This document shows positions 15,553 through 24,518 of a DNA stretch of 44,638 nt, one piece after another. The first letter of the stretch is position 1, and each line of letters starts with the position of its first letter. The stretch is from an uncultured Eubacterium sp. (GTDB lineage: Bacteria > Bacillota > Clostridia > Lachnospirales > Lachnospiraceae), in the NCBI GenBank assembly GCA_910583555.1, contig CAJTXO010000025.1, forward strand, positions 1 through 44,638. Direction: 5' to 3'. The notes under the pieces were generated by a model, which did not search any database, was not told the origin of the DNA, and was given only the letters and a program-made list of their open reading frames with translations. Both the position numbers and the translations under genes were made by a program.

Positions 15553-16815
15553 GTGGTTATTGAAGTGGAAGGCGGCAGCAGGGCTGCCGGCGAACTGGCC
15601 ATACAGGGAGCGAAAAACGCTGTTCTTCCGATGATAGCGGCAACGGTACTTTGCAGAGAAAACGTCGTTTTGCAAGGATGTCCGAACATTCGTGACGTCG
15701 ACGCCATGACGTCGATCCTGAAAGAGATCGGAGCGGACGTGACGTGGGACGGCGACCAGCTGATCATCAACGCCGCGTCGGCGGACGGCTGTGAGATCAG
15801 CGGGAAAGCGGCGGGAGAGGTCCGGGCGTCGGTGCTGTTCCTCGGCAGCATGCTCGGACGGAACCGGGAGGCGGGGATCTGCCTGCCGGGAGGATGTTCG
15901 ATCGGCGCGAGGCCTGTCGATTATCATGTGGCGGCGTTCGAAACACTCGGCGCGAAAGCCATACAGGAAAACGGGAAGATCTGCTGTTCGGTGGAACGGC
16001 AGGGAGAAAACGTCGTAGAACTTCCCTATCCGAGTGTGGGCGCGACGGAGAACGTCATATTGTTTTCGGTGCTCCGAGACGGCCGGACCGAGCTGCGCAA
16101 CGCGGCAAAAGAGCCGGAGATCGTGGAATTATGCTGCTTTTTGCGCAGCATGGGCGCCCGTCTGTCCGGCGAGGGGAGTTCCACGATACTGATCTGCGGC
16201 GTGAAACGGCTGCACGGTACGACATACCGATTGAAATCAGACCGCATCGTGTTTTTGACGTACGCGGCGATGGCAGCGGCGACCGGCGGAAAGGCAGTCT
16301 TTCGCGTTTTCGGCGACACGTTCCGGCGGGAAAAAGGATATCTGGAACAGGCGGGGTGCGCGGTGGAATACATACCAGATGAGGACCGGCTGCCGTCGTG
16401 CCGCATCCAGGTGTCAGGGGAAAATGGTATCCGGGCCGTCCCGTATATCCGAACGGGCCCGTATCCAGAGTTCCCGACCGATGCGCAGTCCTTGTTCCTC
16501 GCGCTCTTATCAAAAGCATACGGTGAGAGTATCATAGAAGAAAGCGTATTTGAAAATCGGTTTCTCGTGGCTTCCCAGCTGCGCAAGATGGGGGCCGACA
16601 TCGAGGTGGCGGAACAGAGGGCCTGTGTCCGCGGGGTTTCGCGGCTGCACGGCGAGACAGTGTGCGCCACGGATCTCAGGAGCGGAGCAGCGCTTTTGGT
16701 GGCGGCGGCGATGGCGGACGGGACGACCCGTATCCACAATGCCGAACTGATCCTGCGGGGATATGAGAAGCCGGCAGAAAAGATGAATGAACTCGGCATC
16801 CACGCCAGAATGTAG
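15553..16815 (+). CDS. murA: UDP-N-acetylglucosamine 1-carboxyvinyltransferase
   Basis: MurA transfers enolpyruvate from phosphoenolpyruvate to UDP-GlcNAc, the first committed step of peptidoglycan synthesis and the fosfomycin target. The 420-residue protein has IQGAKNAVLP with the Lys21-Asn22 pair and the active-site loop LPGGCSIGARPVDYH with the nucleophilic Cys at residue 115. A fosfomycin-resistant Asp variant is therefore not present. Later motifs FPTDAQSLFLAL and ATDLRSGAALLVAA match the inside-out alpha/beta barrel fold. It starts with GTG after GGGGGA. A murA copy between ftsW and ftsQ occupies a place where many genomes have murG. Confidence 0.95.
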   Translation: MVIEVEGGSRAAGELAIQGAKNAVLPMIAATVLCRENVVLQGCPNIRDVDAMTSILKEIGADVTWDGDQLIINAASADGCEISGKAAGEVRASVLFLGSMLGRNREAGICLPGGCSIGARPVDYHVAAFETLGAKAIQENGKICCSVERQGENVVELPYPSVGATENVILFSVLRDGRTELRNAAKEPEIVELCCFLRSMGARLSGEGSSTILICGVKRLHGTTYRLKSDRIVFLTYAAMAAATGGKAVFRVFGDTFRREKGYLEQAGCAVEYIPDEDRLPSCRIQVSGENGIRAVPYIRTGPYPEFPTDAQSLFLALLSKAYGESIIEESVFENRFLVASQLRKMGADIEVAEQRACVRGVSRLHGETVCATDLRSGAALLVAAAMADGTTRIHNAELILRGYEKPAEKMNELGIHARM

Positions 16816-16904
16816 TTCTGGCGGGTGAAGAGAAAAAGATGAATAACCCGGCAGCTGTGGCGGGCTGTAGCTCTGGCAGAGTTGCAAAAAGAAAGGAAGG
16901 TCAG

Positions 16905-17624
16905 ATGATGAAAAATGTTCCCTGGCGGATCGTAGTCCCGGTCGGAGCAGTGTGTCTGCTCGCGCTCCTTTTACTTTTATTCCGGGTGACGTCCGTTACG
17001 GTAGAGGGAAATACGTTTTATCCGGAAGACGTAGTGGCGTCCGACGTGTGCGGTTCCTTTTTCGACAAAAATACGATCAGTTCGTTTGTCAAAAACCGTC
17101 TCGGGTTTATGAAGGTGCCGCCCTATGTGAGGGAGTGCGAGATCACGTATCCGGGCATACACGAAATACATATTAAGCTGTATGAGAAAAAGATCATAGC
17201 GGGCATCGCTTATATGAACCAGTATATCTATTTTGATAAAGACGGGACGGTGCTGAAAAGTACAAATGAGGAAATAGCGGATATACCGTTATTTCAGACA
17301 AAAAAAATGACGACGTTCACTCTCTACGAAAAGATCGAGATGGAGGACGGAGGTCTTTTGGGACAGATCCTGAATCTTGCCAATTTATTCCAGCATTATG
17401 AGGTCGTCTGGGACAAGGTTGTGTTCAATGAGGCGAACGCCGCCTATCTGTACGCCGGAGACATCAAGGTGAACCTGGGGAAGAAAGAGAGCTATGACGA
17501 GCAGGTTTCGGCACTTTCCAGCGTTCTTGATACGGCGCGGGAGCAGAATTTTTCCGGCGAGATCGATATGACAAATTACCGCGTCAAGGGAGACATCATT
17601 TTTCACAGAACAGCGACGAACTGA
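16905..17624 (+). CDS. ftsQ: Cell division protein FtsQ/DivIB
   Basis: A 239-residue bitopic protein with a short cytoplasmic tail, a transmembrane helix (about 9-28, IVVPVGAVCLLALLLLLF), then a POTRA-like domain starting VTSVTVEGNTFYPEDVV, and a beta domain. FtsQ/DivIB holds FtsL and DivIC in the divisome, outside the membrane. The ending IDMTNYRVKGDIIFH is typical. GGAAGG 4-6 nt before the paired ATGs at 16905/16908 favours this start; ATG 16839 would add 22 residues but has a poorer site. It is followed by an AT-rich promoter region and ftsZ. Confidence 0.88.
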   Translation: MMKNVPWRIVVPVGAVCLLALLLLLFRVTSVTVEGNTFYPEDVVASDVCGSFFDKNTISSFVKNRLGFMKVPPYVRECEITYPGIHEIHIKLYEKKIIAGIAYMNQYIYFDKDGTVLKSTNEEIADIPLFQTKKMTTFTLYEKIEMEDGGLLGQILNLANLFQHYEVVWDKVVFNEANAAYLYAGDIKVNLGKKESYDEQVSALSSVLDTAREQNFSGEIDMTNYRVKGDIIFHRTATN

Positions 17625-17681
17625 AAAAAATTTATTTTGTACTTGATTATTTCCATAAAAAACTATATTATATATTATATA

Positions 17682-17690
17682 TGCTATGAT
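17682..17690 (+). promoter_or_regulatory. Extended -10 promoter for ftsZ
   Basis: TGCTATGAT (17682-17690) is a near-perfect extended -10 (TGnTATAAT-like) in a strongly AT-rich 80-nt block. A second possible promoter, TTGATT (17643-17648) with TATTAT (17666-17671), has a 17-nt spacer. Either would give ftsZ a separate supply of transcript about 45-65 nt before its start. Confidence 0.55.
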
Positions 17691-17738
17691 ATTTCAGATT
17701 GTTAGATTCTTTTCTTATAAATAAAAGGAGGAACTGTA

Positions 17739-18980
17739 GTGTTAGAGATTATGAATAATGAGGCAGAATCCACCGCAAAGATTCTTGTAGTCGGGGTCGG
17801 AGGAGCTGGAAACAACGCTGTGAATCGGATGATAGATGAAGGGATCAAAGGGGTCGAATTTGTCTGCGTGAATACGGACAAGCAGCACCTCCGCAGCTGT
17901 AAGGCTCCGCTGAGTATGCAGATCGGCGAAAAGCTGACGAAGGGACTCGGCGCCGGCGCGAAGCCGGAAGTCGGGGAAAAGGCAGCAGAAGAGAGCCGGG
18001 AAGAGCTGACGGAAGTGATCAAAGGCTGTGATATGGTATTTGTCACATGCGGCATGGGCGGGGGAACCGGTACCGGTGCGACGCCGGTCGTGGCCCAGAT
18101 CGCCAGGGATATGGGGATACTGACGGTAGGCGTTGTGACGAAGCCGTTTAAATTTGAGGGAAAACAGCGCATGACGAATGCGCTCGGAGGAATTGATAAA
18201 TTAAAGCAGCATGTGGATACGCTCATTGTCGTGCCGAATGACAAGCTGCTGGAGATCAGCGATAAGAGGACGTCGATGGCAGAGGCGTTCTGCATGGCGG
18301 ACCAGGTGCTGCAGCAGGGCGTGCAGGGCATCACCGACCTCATCAATATGCCGGCGCTGATCAATCTCGATTTTGCCGATGTGGTGACGGTCATGCAGGA
18401 CAAAGGGATCGCGCATATCGGTGTCGGAAGCGGCAAGGGCGAGTCAAAGTGTCTGGACGCGGTCCAGGCGGCGATCACCAGTCCGCTGCTTGAGACGAGT
18501 ATCGACGGCGCTTCCCACGTTATCATAAATGTATCCGGAGACATCGGCCTGCTCGAGGCAAACGAGGCAGCTACATATGTGCAGGAAATGGCGGGCGACG
18601 ATGCGAATATCATCTTCGGGGCAAAAGTGGATGAAGAAAATTCCGATACGGTGATGATCACTGTCATAGCGACGGGATTGGAAGAAAAGAGCGATTCCGC
18701 CTTTGGCAATTCGTTCGGTGCCAAGCCGGGCAGCAGCATATTTGGAAATCCGGCGATGGCAGCCAATACGCCGATGCGGAAACCGAGCTTTTTATCCGGT
18801 ATGGGAAACCAGAGCCGCGGTACGGCAGGACAGCCGCAGACGGTGCAGAAACAGCCGGGTGAAGAGATGCCGGTCGTGACGAGGCCGCTCAATGCGCCGA
18901 GGTCGGCGGCAACGGCAGAAACCCAGGAAGTTCCGGAGGGAATCAAGATTCCGCCATTTCTTCAGAAAAATAGAAAATAG
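17739..18980 (+). CDS. ftsZ: Cell division GTPase FtsZ
   Basis: FtsZ is the tubulin homologue that forms the cytoplasmic Z ring. The 413-residue protein has KILVVGVGGAGNNAVNRM at the start, the tubulin signature GGGTGTG at residues 107-113, and a T7 synergy loop NLDFAD at 209-214 that completes the neighbour's GTPase site. A variable linker rich in Ala/Gln/Pro (about 320-400) leads to the C-terminal peptide IPPFLQKNRK that docks FtsA/SepF-type partners. GTG at 17739 is 7 nt after AAAGGAGG. The stop is 12 nt before secG, so the two share a transcript. Confidence 0.98.
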   Translation: MLEIMNNEAESTAKILVVGVGGAGNNAVNRMIDEGIKGVEFVCVNTDKQHLRSCKAPLSMQIGEKLTKGLGAGAKPEVGEKAAEESREELTEVIKGCDMVFVTCGMGGGTGTGATPVVAQIARDMGILTVGVVTKPFKFEGKQRMTNALGGIDKLKQHVDTLIVVPNDKLLEISDKRTSMAEAFCMADQVLQQGVQGITDLINMPALINLDFADVVTVMQDKGIAHIGVGSGKGESKCLDAVQAAITSPLLETSIDGASHVIINVSGDIGLLEANEAATYVQEMAGDDANIIFGAKVDEENSDTVMITVIATGLEEKSDSAFGNSFGAKPGSSIFGNPAMAANTPMRKPSFLSGMGNQSRGTAGQPQTVQKQPGEEMPVVTRPLNAPRSAATAETQEVPEGIKIPPFLQKNRK

Positions 18981-18992
18981 GAGGACTAACAA

Positions 18993-19235
18993 ATGTCTAC
19001 AGTAGTAAAAACAATGTTCGAGGTGTTATATATTGTGATCTGTATCGCAATCATCGTGATCGTGCTGATGCAGGAGGGTAAAAACTCCGGGCTCGGAGCG
19101 ATGACTGGTGCGGCAGACACTTACTGGAGCAAGAATAAAGGACGTTCGACCGAAGGAAATCTCGTGAAGATCACGACGGTGCTCGGTGTCCTGTTCATGA
19201 TTCTTTCTCTCGTGCTTTGCAAGTATATGGTGTGA
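18993..19235 (+). CDS. secG: Preprotein translocase subunit SecG
   Basis: An 80-residue membrane protein with two transmembrane helices (about 8-25 and 60-77), joined by a glycine-rich loop with LMQEGKNSGLGAMTGA and a KNKGRSTEGNL stretch. This is the standard SecG topology. SecG helps SecYE/SecA move proteins across the membrane. GGAGG lies 9 nt upstream. It closes the dcw transcript and is followed by a strong terminator; the usual next gene in Firmicutes, rnr, is indeed next. Confidence 0.95.
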   Translation: MSTVVKTMFEVLYIVICIAIIVIVLMQEGKNSGLGAMTGAADTYWSKNKGRSTEGNLVKITTVLGVLFMILSLVLCKYMV

Positions 19236-19250
19236 TCATTAAGAAATAAT

Positions 19251-19297
19251 AACCTCTGAAGAGCGTTTGTAAGAGAAGCTTTCAGAGGTTTCTTTTT
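19251..19297 (+). terminator. Terminator after secG
   Basis: AACCTCTGAA (19251-19260) pairs perfectly with TTCAGAGGTT (19281-19290), a 10-bp stem with a 20-nt loop, followed by TCTTTTT. Confidence 0.85.
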
Positions 19298-19323
19298 GAT
19301 TTTGGTTAGAAATGAGGTTTAAA

Positions 19324-21456
19324 ATGAAAAGTAGAAAAGATATTATATATCAATTGATCGGCGATGACCGGTGCAGGGCGATGAAGCGCAAGGAGATGGC
19401 CGCTTACCTCTGTGTTCCGAAGGAGCAGCGCCAGGAACTGTACGATATTTTAGATGAATTATGTGAAGAAGGTAGCGTCGTCACAGACAAGCGAGGCCGC
19501 TACCGCCTGCCGGAGGAATTTGTCAACACGGGCGTGTTTATGGCTACGACGCGCGGGTTTGCTTTTGTGAGGATCGAGGGGCAGGAAGACGACGTGTTCA
19601 TTCCCGAACCGTACTGCGGCAGCGCCTTTGACGGCGACCTAGTGAAAGTCCAGGTTTACAGGGCGCGCGGTGGCCGCGGCAGGCGCCGGGAGGGAAAAGT
19701 CATAGAAGTGTTGGAGCGGGCAAATAAAACGATCGTCGGCACTTTTATGAAAAACGACGCGTACGGGTTTGTCGTGGCGGACCGGGAAAAATTTACGCGC
19801 GATATCTATATTTCGAAGTCAAAGACGAAGGGAGCCGTCAATGGCCATAAAGTCGTGGTGGAGATCGAGATTTTTGGCAACGGGGAGAAAAATCCCGAAG
19901 GAAGGGTGATCGAAATACTTGGCCATGCGAACGACCCGGGAGTGGATATTTTATCCGTCATCCGCGATTTCGAACTGCCGCAGGAATTTAAGGGGAGTGT
20001 CATGCGGCAGACGGAAAAGATCCCATCGGCCGTATCCCCGGATGAAATCGCCGGCAGGATGGATTTCCGGGACCGCCAGACTGTGACGATCGACGGCGAG
20101 GACGCGAAGGATTTAGACGACGCGATCACGCTGGCGAAAACGGATGAGGGCGGGTATGAACTCGGCGTGCATATCGCGGATGTGAGCCACTATGTAACGG
20201 AGGGGTCGCCGCTCGATAAAGAGGCACTCCGGCGGGGGACGAGCGTGTACCTCGCGGACCGCGTCATTCCGATGCTTCCGCATAAACTGTCCAATGGCAT
20301 CTGCTCGCTCAATGAGGGAGAAGACCGGCTGGCGCTGAGTTGTCTGATCACGTATGACGCCAAAGGAAACATACGCGCTACGCGCATCGCGGAGTCGGTA
20401 GTCCGCGTGGACCGCCGCATGAGTTACACCGATGTCAATGCGATCGTCTCACTTCATGACGCGGAGACGACCAGCCAGTATCAGGATTTTGTGCCGATGT
20501 TCGAACAGATGAAGAAATTGGCGGCGATATTGCGCGGGAACCGGAAAAAACAGGGTTCGATCGATTTCGATTTTCCGGAGTGCAAGATCAGGCTGGACGA
20601 GCAGGGTCATCCGCTGGACATCGTGCCATATGATAGAAATACGGCGACAAAGATCATCGAGGAGTTTATGCTGGCGGCGAACAAGGTCGTGGCAGAGGAG
20701 TATTACTGGCAGGAGATCCCGTTCTTGTACCGCACGCACGATTACCCCGACCTCGAAAAGGTAAAGGAGCTGGCGGCGCTTGCCAGAAACTTTTCCCACA
20801 CGCTAAAGATCGGGCAGGAGGAAGTGCACCCGCGGGAGATCCAGAAACTGATCGAGAGCATCGAGGGGACGGAAGAGGAGATTTTCCTCAGCCGCCTGAC
20901 GCTACGCGCGATGAAGCGGGCGAAGTATTCCAAGGAAAATGACGGCCATTTCGGACTGGCGACCAAATATTACTGCCATTTCACCTCTCCGATCCGCCGC
21001 TATCCGGATCTTCAGATCCACCGCATCATCAAAGAAAGCCTGAACGGCGGCCTCCGTCCGAAACGGCTGGACCATTATGAGAAGATACTTGGGAAGGTGG
21101 CAGAGGCGAGCAGCGATCTCGAGCGCCGGGCGGATGAGGCCGAGAGGGAAGTCGATAAGATGAAAAAGGCAGAATATATGAGTTCAAAGCTGGGCGAAGA
21201 ATACGAGGGAGTCATCAGCGGCGTGACAGGCTGGGGCATCTATGTGGAACTTCCGAATACGGTAGAGGGCATGGTGCGGCTTGCCGATCTGGAAGGTGAC
21301 AGATACGAGTATGACAGCGAGAATTACCGCGTCGTGGGAAGGAACAGCGGCAGGGAGTACCGGCTCGGACAGAAGGTTAATGTCCAGGTGGCAGGCGCCG
21401 ATCCGTTGACACGCACGATTGATTTTGTAATACCACAACAAGGAGGCAGTCAGTAA
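19324..21456 (+). CDS. rnr: Ribonuclease R
   Basis: This 710-residue 3'-5' exoribonuclease degrades structured RNA and works with tmRNA-SmpB in clearing non-stop messages. Domains in order are an N-terminal winged helix (about 1-65), cold-shock domains (about 70-210), the RNB catalytic domain with DGEDAKDLDDAI (metal-binding Asp 260, 263, 265, 266) and FTSPIRRYPDLQIHR near 560, and a C-terminal S1 domain (about 618-705, beginning YEGVISGVTGWGIYVEL). GAGG six nt before ATG 19324 makes it slightly better than ATG 19312. The adjacent smpB, 3 nt downstream of the stop, fits their shared function. Confidence 0.97.
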   Translation: MKSRKDIIYQLIGDDRCRAMKRKEMAAYLCVPKEQRQELYDILDELCEEGSVVTDKRGRYRLPEEFVNTGVFMATTRGFAFVRIEGQEDDVFIPEPYCGSAFDGDLVKVQVYRARGGRGRRREGKVIEVLERANKTIVGTFMKNDAYGFVVADREKFTRDIYISKSKTKGAVNGHKVVVEIEIFGNGEKNPEGRVIEILGHANDPGVDILSVIRDFELPQEFKGSVMRQTEKIPSAVSPDEIAGRMDFRDRQTVTIDGEDAKDLDDAITLAKTDEGGYELGVHIADVSHYVTEGSPLDKEALRRGTSVYLADRVIPMLPHKLSNGICSLNEGEDRLALSCLITYDAKGNIRATRIAESVVRVDRRMSYTDVNAIVSLHDAETTSQYQDFVPMFEQMKKLAAILRGNRKKQGSIDFDFPECKIRLDEQGHPLDIVPYDRNTATKIIEEFMLAANKVVAEEYYWQEIPFLYRTHDYPDLEKVKELAALARNFSHTLKIGQEEVHPREIQKLIESIEGTEEEIFLSRLTLRAMKRAKYSKENDGHFGLATKYYCHFTSPIRRYPDLQIHRIIKESLNGGLRPKRLDHYEKILGKVAEASSDLERRADEAEREVDKMKKAEYMSSKLGEEYEGVISGVTGWGIYVELPNTVEGMVRLADLEGDRYEYDSENYRVVGRNSGREYRLGQKVNVQVAGADPLTRTIDFVIPQQGGSQ

Positions 21457-21459
21457 AAA

Positions 21460-21924
21460 ATGGGGAAAGATAGTGTACGCCTTGTCGCGAATAATAAAAA
21501 GGCATGGCATGATTATTTTATAGAGGATAAGTACGAGGCAGGCATTGAGCTCCACGGGACGGAGGTCAAATCGATCCGTATGGGCCATTGTAGCATCAAG
21601 GAAGCGTTTATCCGCGTGGAACAGGGGGAAGTGTTTATTTACGGCATGCATGTGAGCCCGTACGAAAAGGGGAATATTTTCAATAAAGACCCCCTTCGCG
21701 TGCGAAAACTCTTGCTCCACCGCAGCGAGATCCGCAAACTGGTGGGGAAGATGGCGCAGAAAGGATATACGCTCGTCCCGCTCCAGGTCTATTTCAAAGG
21801 CAGCCATATCAAGGTGGAGATCGCGCTCGCCAAAGGAAAGAAACTGTATGACAAGCGTGAGGATATTGCGAAAAAGGATCAGCGCCGGGCGGCGGAACGT
21901 GATTTTAAAGTTAGAAATTTGTAA
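21460..21924 (+). CDS. smpB: SsrA-binding protein SmpB
   Basis: SmpB (154 residues) binds tmRNA and brings it to stalled ribosomes. The N-terminal VANNKKAWHDYFIEDKYEAG, GIELHGTEVKSIR and YEKGNIFNKDP are classical OB-fold motifs. The basic C-terminal tail (KLYDKREDIAKKDQRRAAERDF) enters the decoding centre as a helix. AGGAGG overlaps the end of rnr, indicating coupled translation. No tmRNA gene was recognised in the next kilobase, so ssrA lies elsewhere. Confidence 0.97.
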   Translation: MGKDSVRLVANNKKAWHDYFIEDKYEAGIELHGTEVKSIRMGHCSIKEAFIRVEQGEVFIYGMHVSPYEKGNIFNKDPLRVRKLLLHRSEIRKLVGKMAQKGYTLVPLQVYFKGSHIKVEIALAKGKKLYDKREDIAKKDQRRAAERDFKVRNL

Positions 21925-22097
21925 TCTTTTTTAACTTTTTTTAATAATTCTGTAATAAAGTTAACAAAATTGAATATACTCTATTATAAGCCAGTTAGGT
22001 AAATGATACGTCAGTTCCGTGAGAGGATGACCGGCAACGCCGGATTTCAGGCAATTAGCGGGTGATGGCGGAACCGTTTGGAAGCGAGGCAGAGTAT
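21925..22097 (+). promoter_or_regulatory. AT-rich promoter region and structured leader of the SleB-like gene
   Basis: An 8-bp inverted repeat, TTAACTTT (21931-21938) with AAAGTTAA (21957-21964), precedes TTAACA and TATTAT (21961-21966, 21982-21987, 15-nt spacer), a possible promoter. The following leader can fold: GTTCCG (22014-22019) pairs with CGGAAC (22069-22074), enclosing the perfect hairpin CCGGC-AAC-GCCGG (22031-22043). No riboswitch family could be assigned. Confidence 0.35.
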
Positions 22098-22778
22098 ATG
22101 AGAAGGATCAGAATTATTACAACAGTATTGTATATGGTATTTGCAGTAGAGATATTGAGCGCCTGGGAGAAAAAGCCCAGTGCGATCGAGGCGGCTGCTT
22201 TTACGCAGACGATCGTGTACGGCGAGGTCGAAGGTGAAAACCAGCTCGCGGTGCAGGAGCTGGCTGCGCGGGCCGAGTACGCGAAGATGAAAACGCTGGA
22301 GCGGGAGAGATGCAACGAGTACTGTGCTCTGGAGAACCAGCTCGAAGAAGAAGAACATGAACTTTCCTTGAAAAAAGAGCAGCGACGCAAGGCGAGAGCG
22401 CAGAAAAAGCGCAGGGAAGAGCGGGTGATCCTCGAGCGGATCGTGGAGGCGGAAGCCGGAGACCAGGATCTCAAAGGCCGTATCCTCGTGGCAAATGTGA
22501 TCATGAACCGCGTGAAATCGAAACATTTTCCGGATTCTGTACGAGGTGTTGTATTTGCTCACCGCCAGTTTTCGCCGATCGCGAACGGAAGCTATTACCG
22601 TGTGACGGTGTCGGAAAAGACAAAAAAAGCCGTGCAGAAGGCGGTAAAAGGAACCGATTATTCGAAGGGGGCGCTGTATTTCATGTGCCGCCGCGCCTCC
22701 ACGCCGTCCAATGTGGCGTGGTTTGACAGGGCGCTGACGAAAGTAAAGGAATACGGGTGCCACGAGTTCTTTAAGTAA
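22098..22778 (+). CDS. SleB-like cell wall hydrolase (Hydrolase_2 domain)
   Basis: A 226-residue envelope protein with a single N-terminal signal-anchor (about 3-22), a charged coiled-coil segment (about 55-115, very rich in Glu, Lys, Arg) and a C-terminal Hydrolase_2 domain. This is the SleB/CwlJ type that cleaves peptidoglycan, in spore cortex or vegetative wall. The domain opens ILERIVEAEAGDQDLKGR, where the first Glu is the conserved catalytic residue, then VANVIMNRVKSKHFPDSV and HRQFSPI. In-frame starts at 22062/22065 lie inside the folded leader and would put extra residues before MRRIR, so 22098 was preferred. A second, shorter Hydrolase_2 gene lies at 27464. Confidence 0.85.
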   Translation: MRRIRIITTVLYMVFAVEILSAWEKKPSAIEAAAFTQTIVYGEVEGENQLAVQELAARAEYAKMKTLERERCNEYCALENQLEEEEHELSLKKEQRRKARAQKKRREERVILERIVEAEAGDQDLKGRILVANVIMNRVKSKHFPDSVRGVVFAHRQFSPIANGSYYRVTVSEKTKKAVQKAVKGTDYSKGALYFMCRRASTPSNVAWFDRALTKVKEYGCHEFFK

Positions 22779-22788
22779 TTCTTTTTCT

Positions 22789-22817
22789 TTGACAACAGCC
22801 TGCGTGTGTGGTAAAAT
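22789..22817 (+). promoter_or_regulatory. Strong sigma-A promoter for the DUF6273 gene
   Basis: TTGACA (22789-22794), a 17-nt spacer, and TAAAAT (22812-22817). It lies about 75 nt before the ATG at 22893. Confidence 0.7.
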
Positions 22818-22892
22818 TAAACGGATATAATGTGCATAAAGCGTGTACGGGATCATGTAAAATAGTGCCATATTACGCAGGAGGTATAGAGA

Positions 22893-24518
22893 ATGAAGCG
22901 GTCAAAAGCAGGGAAGCTACTGGCATGGCTGTTAAGTGTTTCAATGGTCGTAAGTGCGATGTTCACCGGGACGGCGCCGGGTTTGAGTGCGGCGGAGGAC
23001 TCGGGGGAAGAGGTCACTTATTATGCCAGAACGATCAATTTAGGGACCAAAGGGATTTCACATCCGAGAGTACCGACGGGTTCAAAACAGGAATGGCGTG
23101 GGGATTATGTGTATTTTGGCCTCGGGGGCGGGGTTACTCTCCATAACCGCGTTTTGGATCCGTCTACCACGGAATTTGGTACGGATGAAAGTACGATGCT
23201 CTTTGAAAATTCTTATGTGATAGAGGATATGACTCTGCATTCAGAAGGTTTCAAAGACTGGGGAGAGGCGAGTACATACCTGAACGGCGAGTTTATGGAC
23301 ACCCATTTTAGTGCGGGAGAGAGAACGGCGATCGCGAAAAGTTCGAAGGCGAAAGAGTCAGAACAGGACGGAAATGGTTACGCGGGACTGCGTTTCGTGC
23401 CGTTTTCTGATGTCTCGCTCTTTCTATTGGACGCCAAAGAGGTAACAAGGCTTTCGTATGGATACTATGATAAAAAGAATAACCCGGCAGTTTCCAGGGT
23501 GAAAAAGAAGAAGGGAGAGCCGGCATCCTGGTGGCTGCGATCCGAGTGTGAAGTCGAGTATGTGGATAGTGATGAAAAAAACCATTATCAGGGCGGCGTT
23601 GTCAAAGCGGATGGCAGTATTGCCTGTATCGCTGACCATCCGGAGGATAAGGAGTTTACTCAGGGAATCAGTCCGGCATTTAATGTGAAATCATCAGCGG
23701 TCGTTTTTACATCGATGTTTTCTGAATCAGAGGCCGGAGAAGGGGATACGCTGTCTGGTAAACCGTTTGGCGTCATATCCGGTGAAAAGACGCTGGAGGA
23801 AGTACGCGACTATGATACGGTAGACAATGTTGGACATAATTGGAAGCTGACGCTGAAGAGCGGGGATAAAGCGCCGGAAATTTCGGATATCGAGAGGGAT
23901 GGCAACCAGATTTCATTTGATTACAGCGGCGTGCGGACAGGTGAGAGACAGACGTTGTCCGCGATCATAACATCTGGTGAGGGAGATGAGGAGATCATTC
24001 TCCATTATGGAATATTGGAAGAAACTGACAGGACACGCAGTCAGAGCGGAACGGTGACTTTTACCCTGCCTGCTGGATTTGACAGGGAAACACATCACTT
24101 GAAAGTGTTCTCCGAGCAGAGGAACGGTGCTGCAACGACGGATTACGCCGGGGAAATGGCAGTTGTGGACGTTCCGGATCCGACCGGGACTCCGGTTCAG
24201 ACGCTGAAGCCGACAAAACGGCCGGATGTGGAAACAGGTGCTGTCACTACGGCAAGGCCATCGGGCACGCCGACGGCGACACCGAAACCGGGTGAAACAG
24301 ACAAACCGAGTCCGAGGCCGGGCGAAACGGACCAACCAACCATGAGACCGGAAGAAACGGAATCACCGGCAGAGCGGAACGCCGACGAAGAAACCGGAAT
24401 CATCAGATCATCCGACCGGGAAGCCGGAGCAGACGCCGGCATCGGAGCAGACGATCGATCCGATCGTGACAAACAGTCCTACTGCGGCCCCTACGGCGAA
24501 AGTGATCGAAGAATCTGA
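22893..24518 (+). CDS. Secreted DUF6273-domain protein, 5' part of a frameshifted gene
   Basis: GGAGG precedes an ATG opening a 541-codon frame. Residues 1-33 are a signal peptide (KLLAWLLSVSMVVSAMF, then TAPGLSAAEDS). Residues about 40-275 resemble the DUF6273 domain common in Lachnospiraceae surface proteins: DYVYFG, HNRVLDPST, AGERTAIAKS, SLFLLDAKEVTRL, WWLRSE and ISPAFNVKS. A beta-rich segment (about 315-425) and a Pro/Thr-rich linker with repeated (P)GETD units follow. At about 24369 the meaningful frame shifts by one: the next frame continues with QSGTPTKKPESSD and the Pro/Thr linker, and joins the 24466-24873 segment with two membrane helices. The last 50 codons of this frame are therefore probably not native. 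Function is unknown; it is probably a wall- or membrane-anchored surface protein. Confidence 0.7.
   Translation: MKRSKAGKLLAWLLSVSMVVSAMFTGTAPGLSAAEDSGEEVTYYARTINLGTKGISHPRVPTGSKQEWRGDYVYFGLGGGVTLHNRVLDPSTTEFGTDESTMLFENSYVIEDMTLHSEGFKDWGEASTYLNGEFMDTHFSAGERTAIAKSSKAKESEQDGNGYAGLRFVPFSDVSLFLLDAKEVTRLSYGYYDKKNNPAVSRVKKKKGEPASWWLRSECEVEYVDSDEKNHYQGGVVKADGSIACIADHPEDKEFTQGISPAFNVKSSAVVFTSMFSESEAGEGDTLSGKPFGVISGEKTLEEVRDYDTVDNVGHNWKLTLKSGDKAPEISDIERDGNQISFDYSGVRTGERQTLSAIITSGEGDEEIILHYGILEETDRTRSQSGTVTFTLPAGFDRETHHLKVFSEQRNGAATTDYAGEMAVVDVPDPTGTPVQTLKPTKRPDVETGAVTTARPSGTPTATPKPGETDKPSPRPGETDQPTMRPEETESPAERNADEETGIIRSSDREAGADAGIGADDRSDRDKQSYCGPYGESDRRI

Noticed and set aside
21931..21964. TTAACTTT/AAAGTTAA inverted repeat as the smpB terminator
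   Set aside because: The stem is AT-only and not followed by a T run; it may be an operator or weak bidirectional structure, so it is only mentioned in the leader entry.
21925..22100. Possible tmRNA (ssrA) next to smpB
   Set aside because: No tRNA-Ala-like acceptor ends with CCA and no tag-peptide frame are visible; the region reads as a leader of the SleB-like gene.
24360..24380. Programmed ribosomal frameshift in the DUF6273 gene
   Set aside because: No slippery heptamer or stimulatory hairpin is evident around 24369; mutation, phase change or error is more likely.
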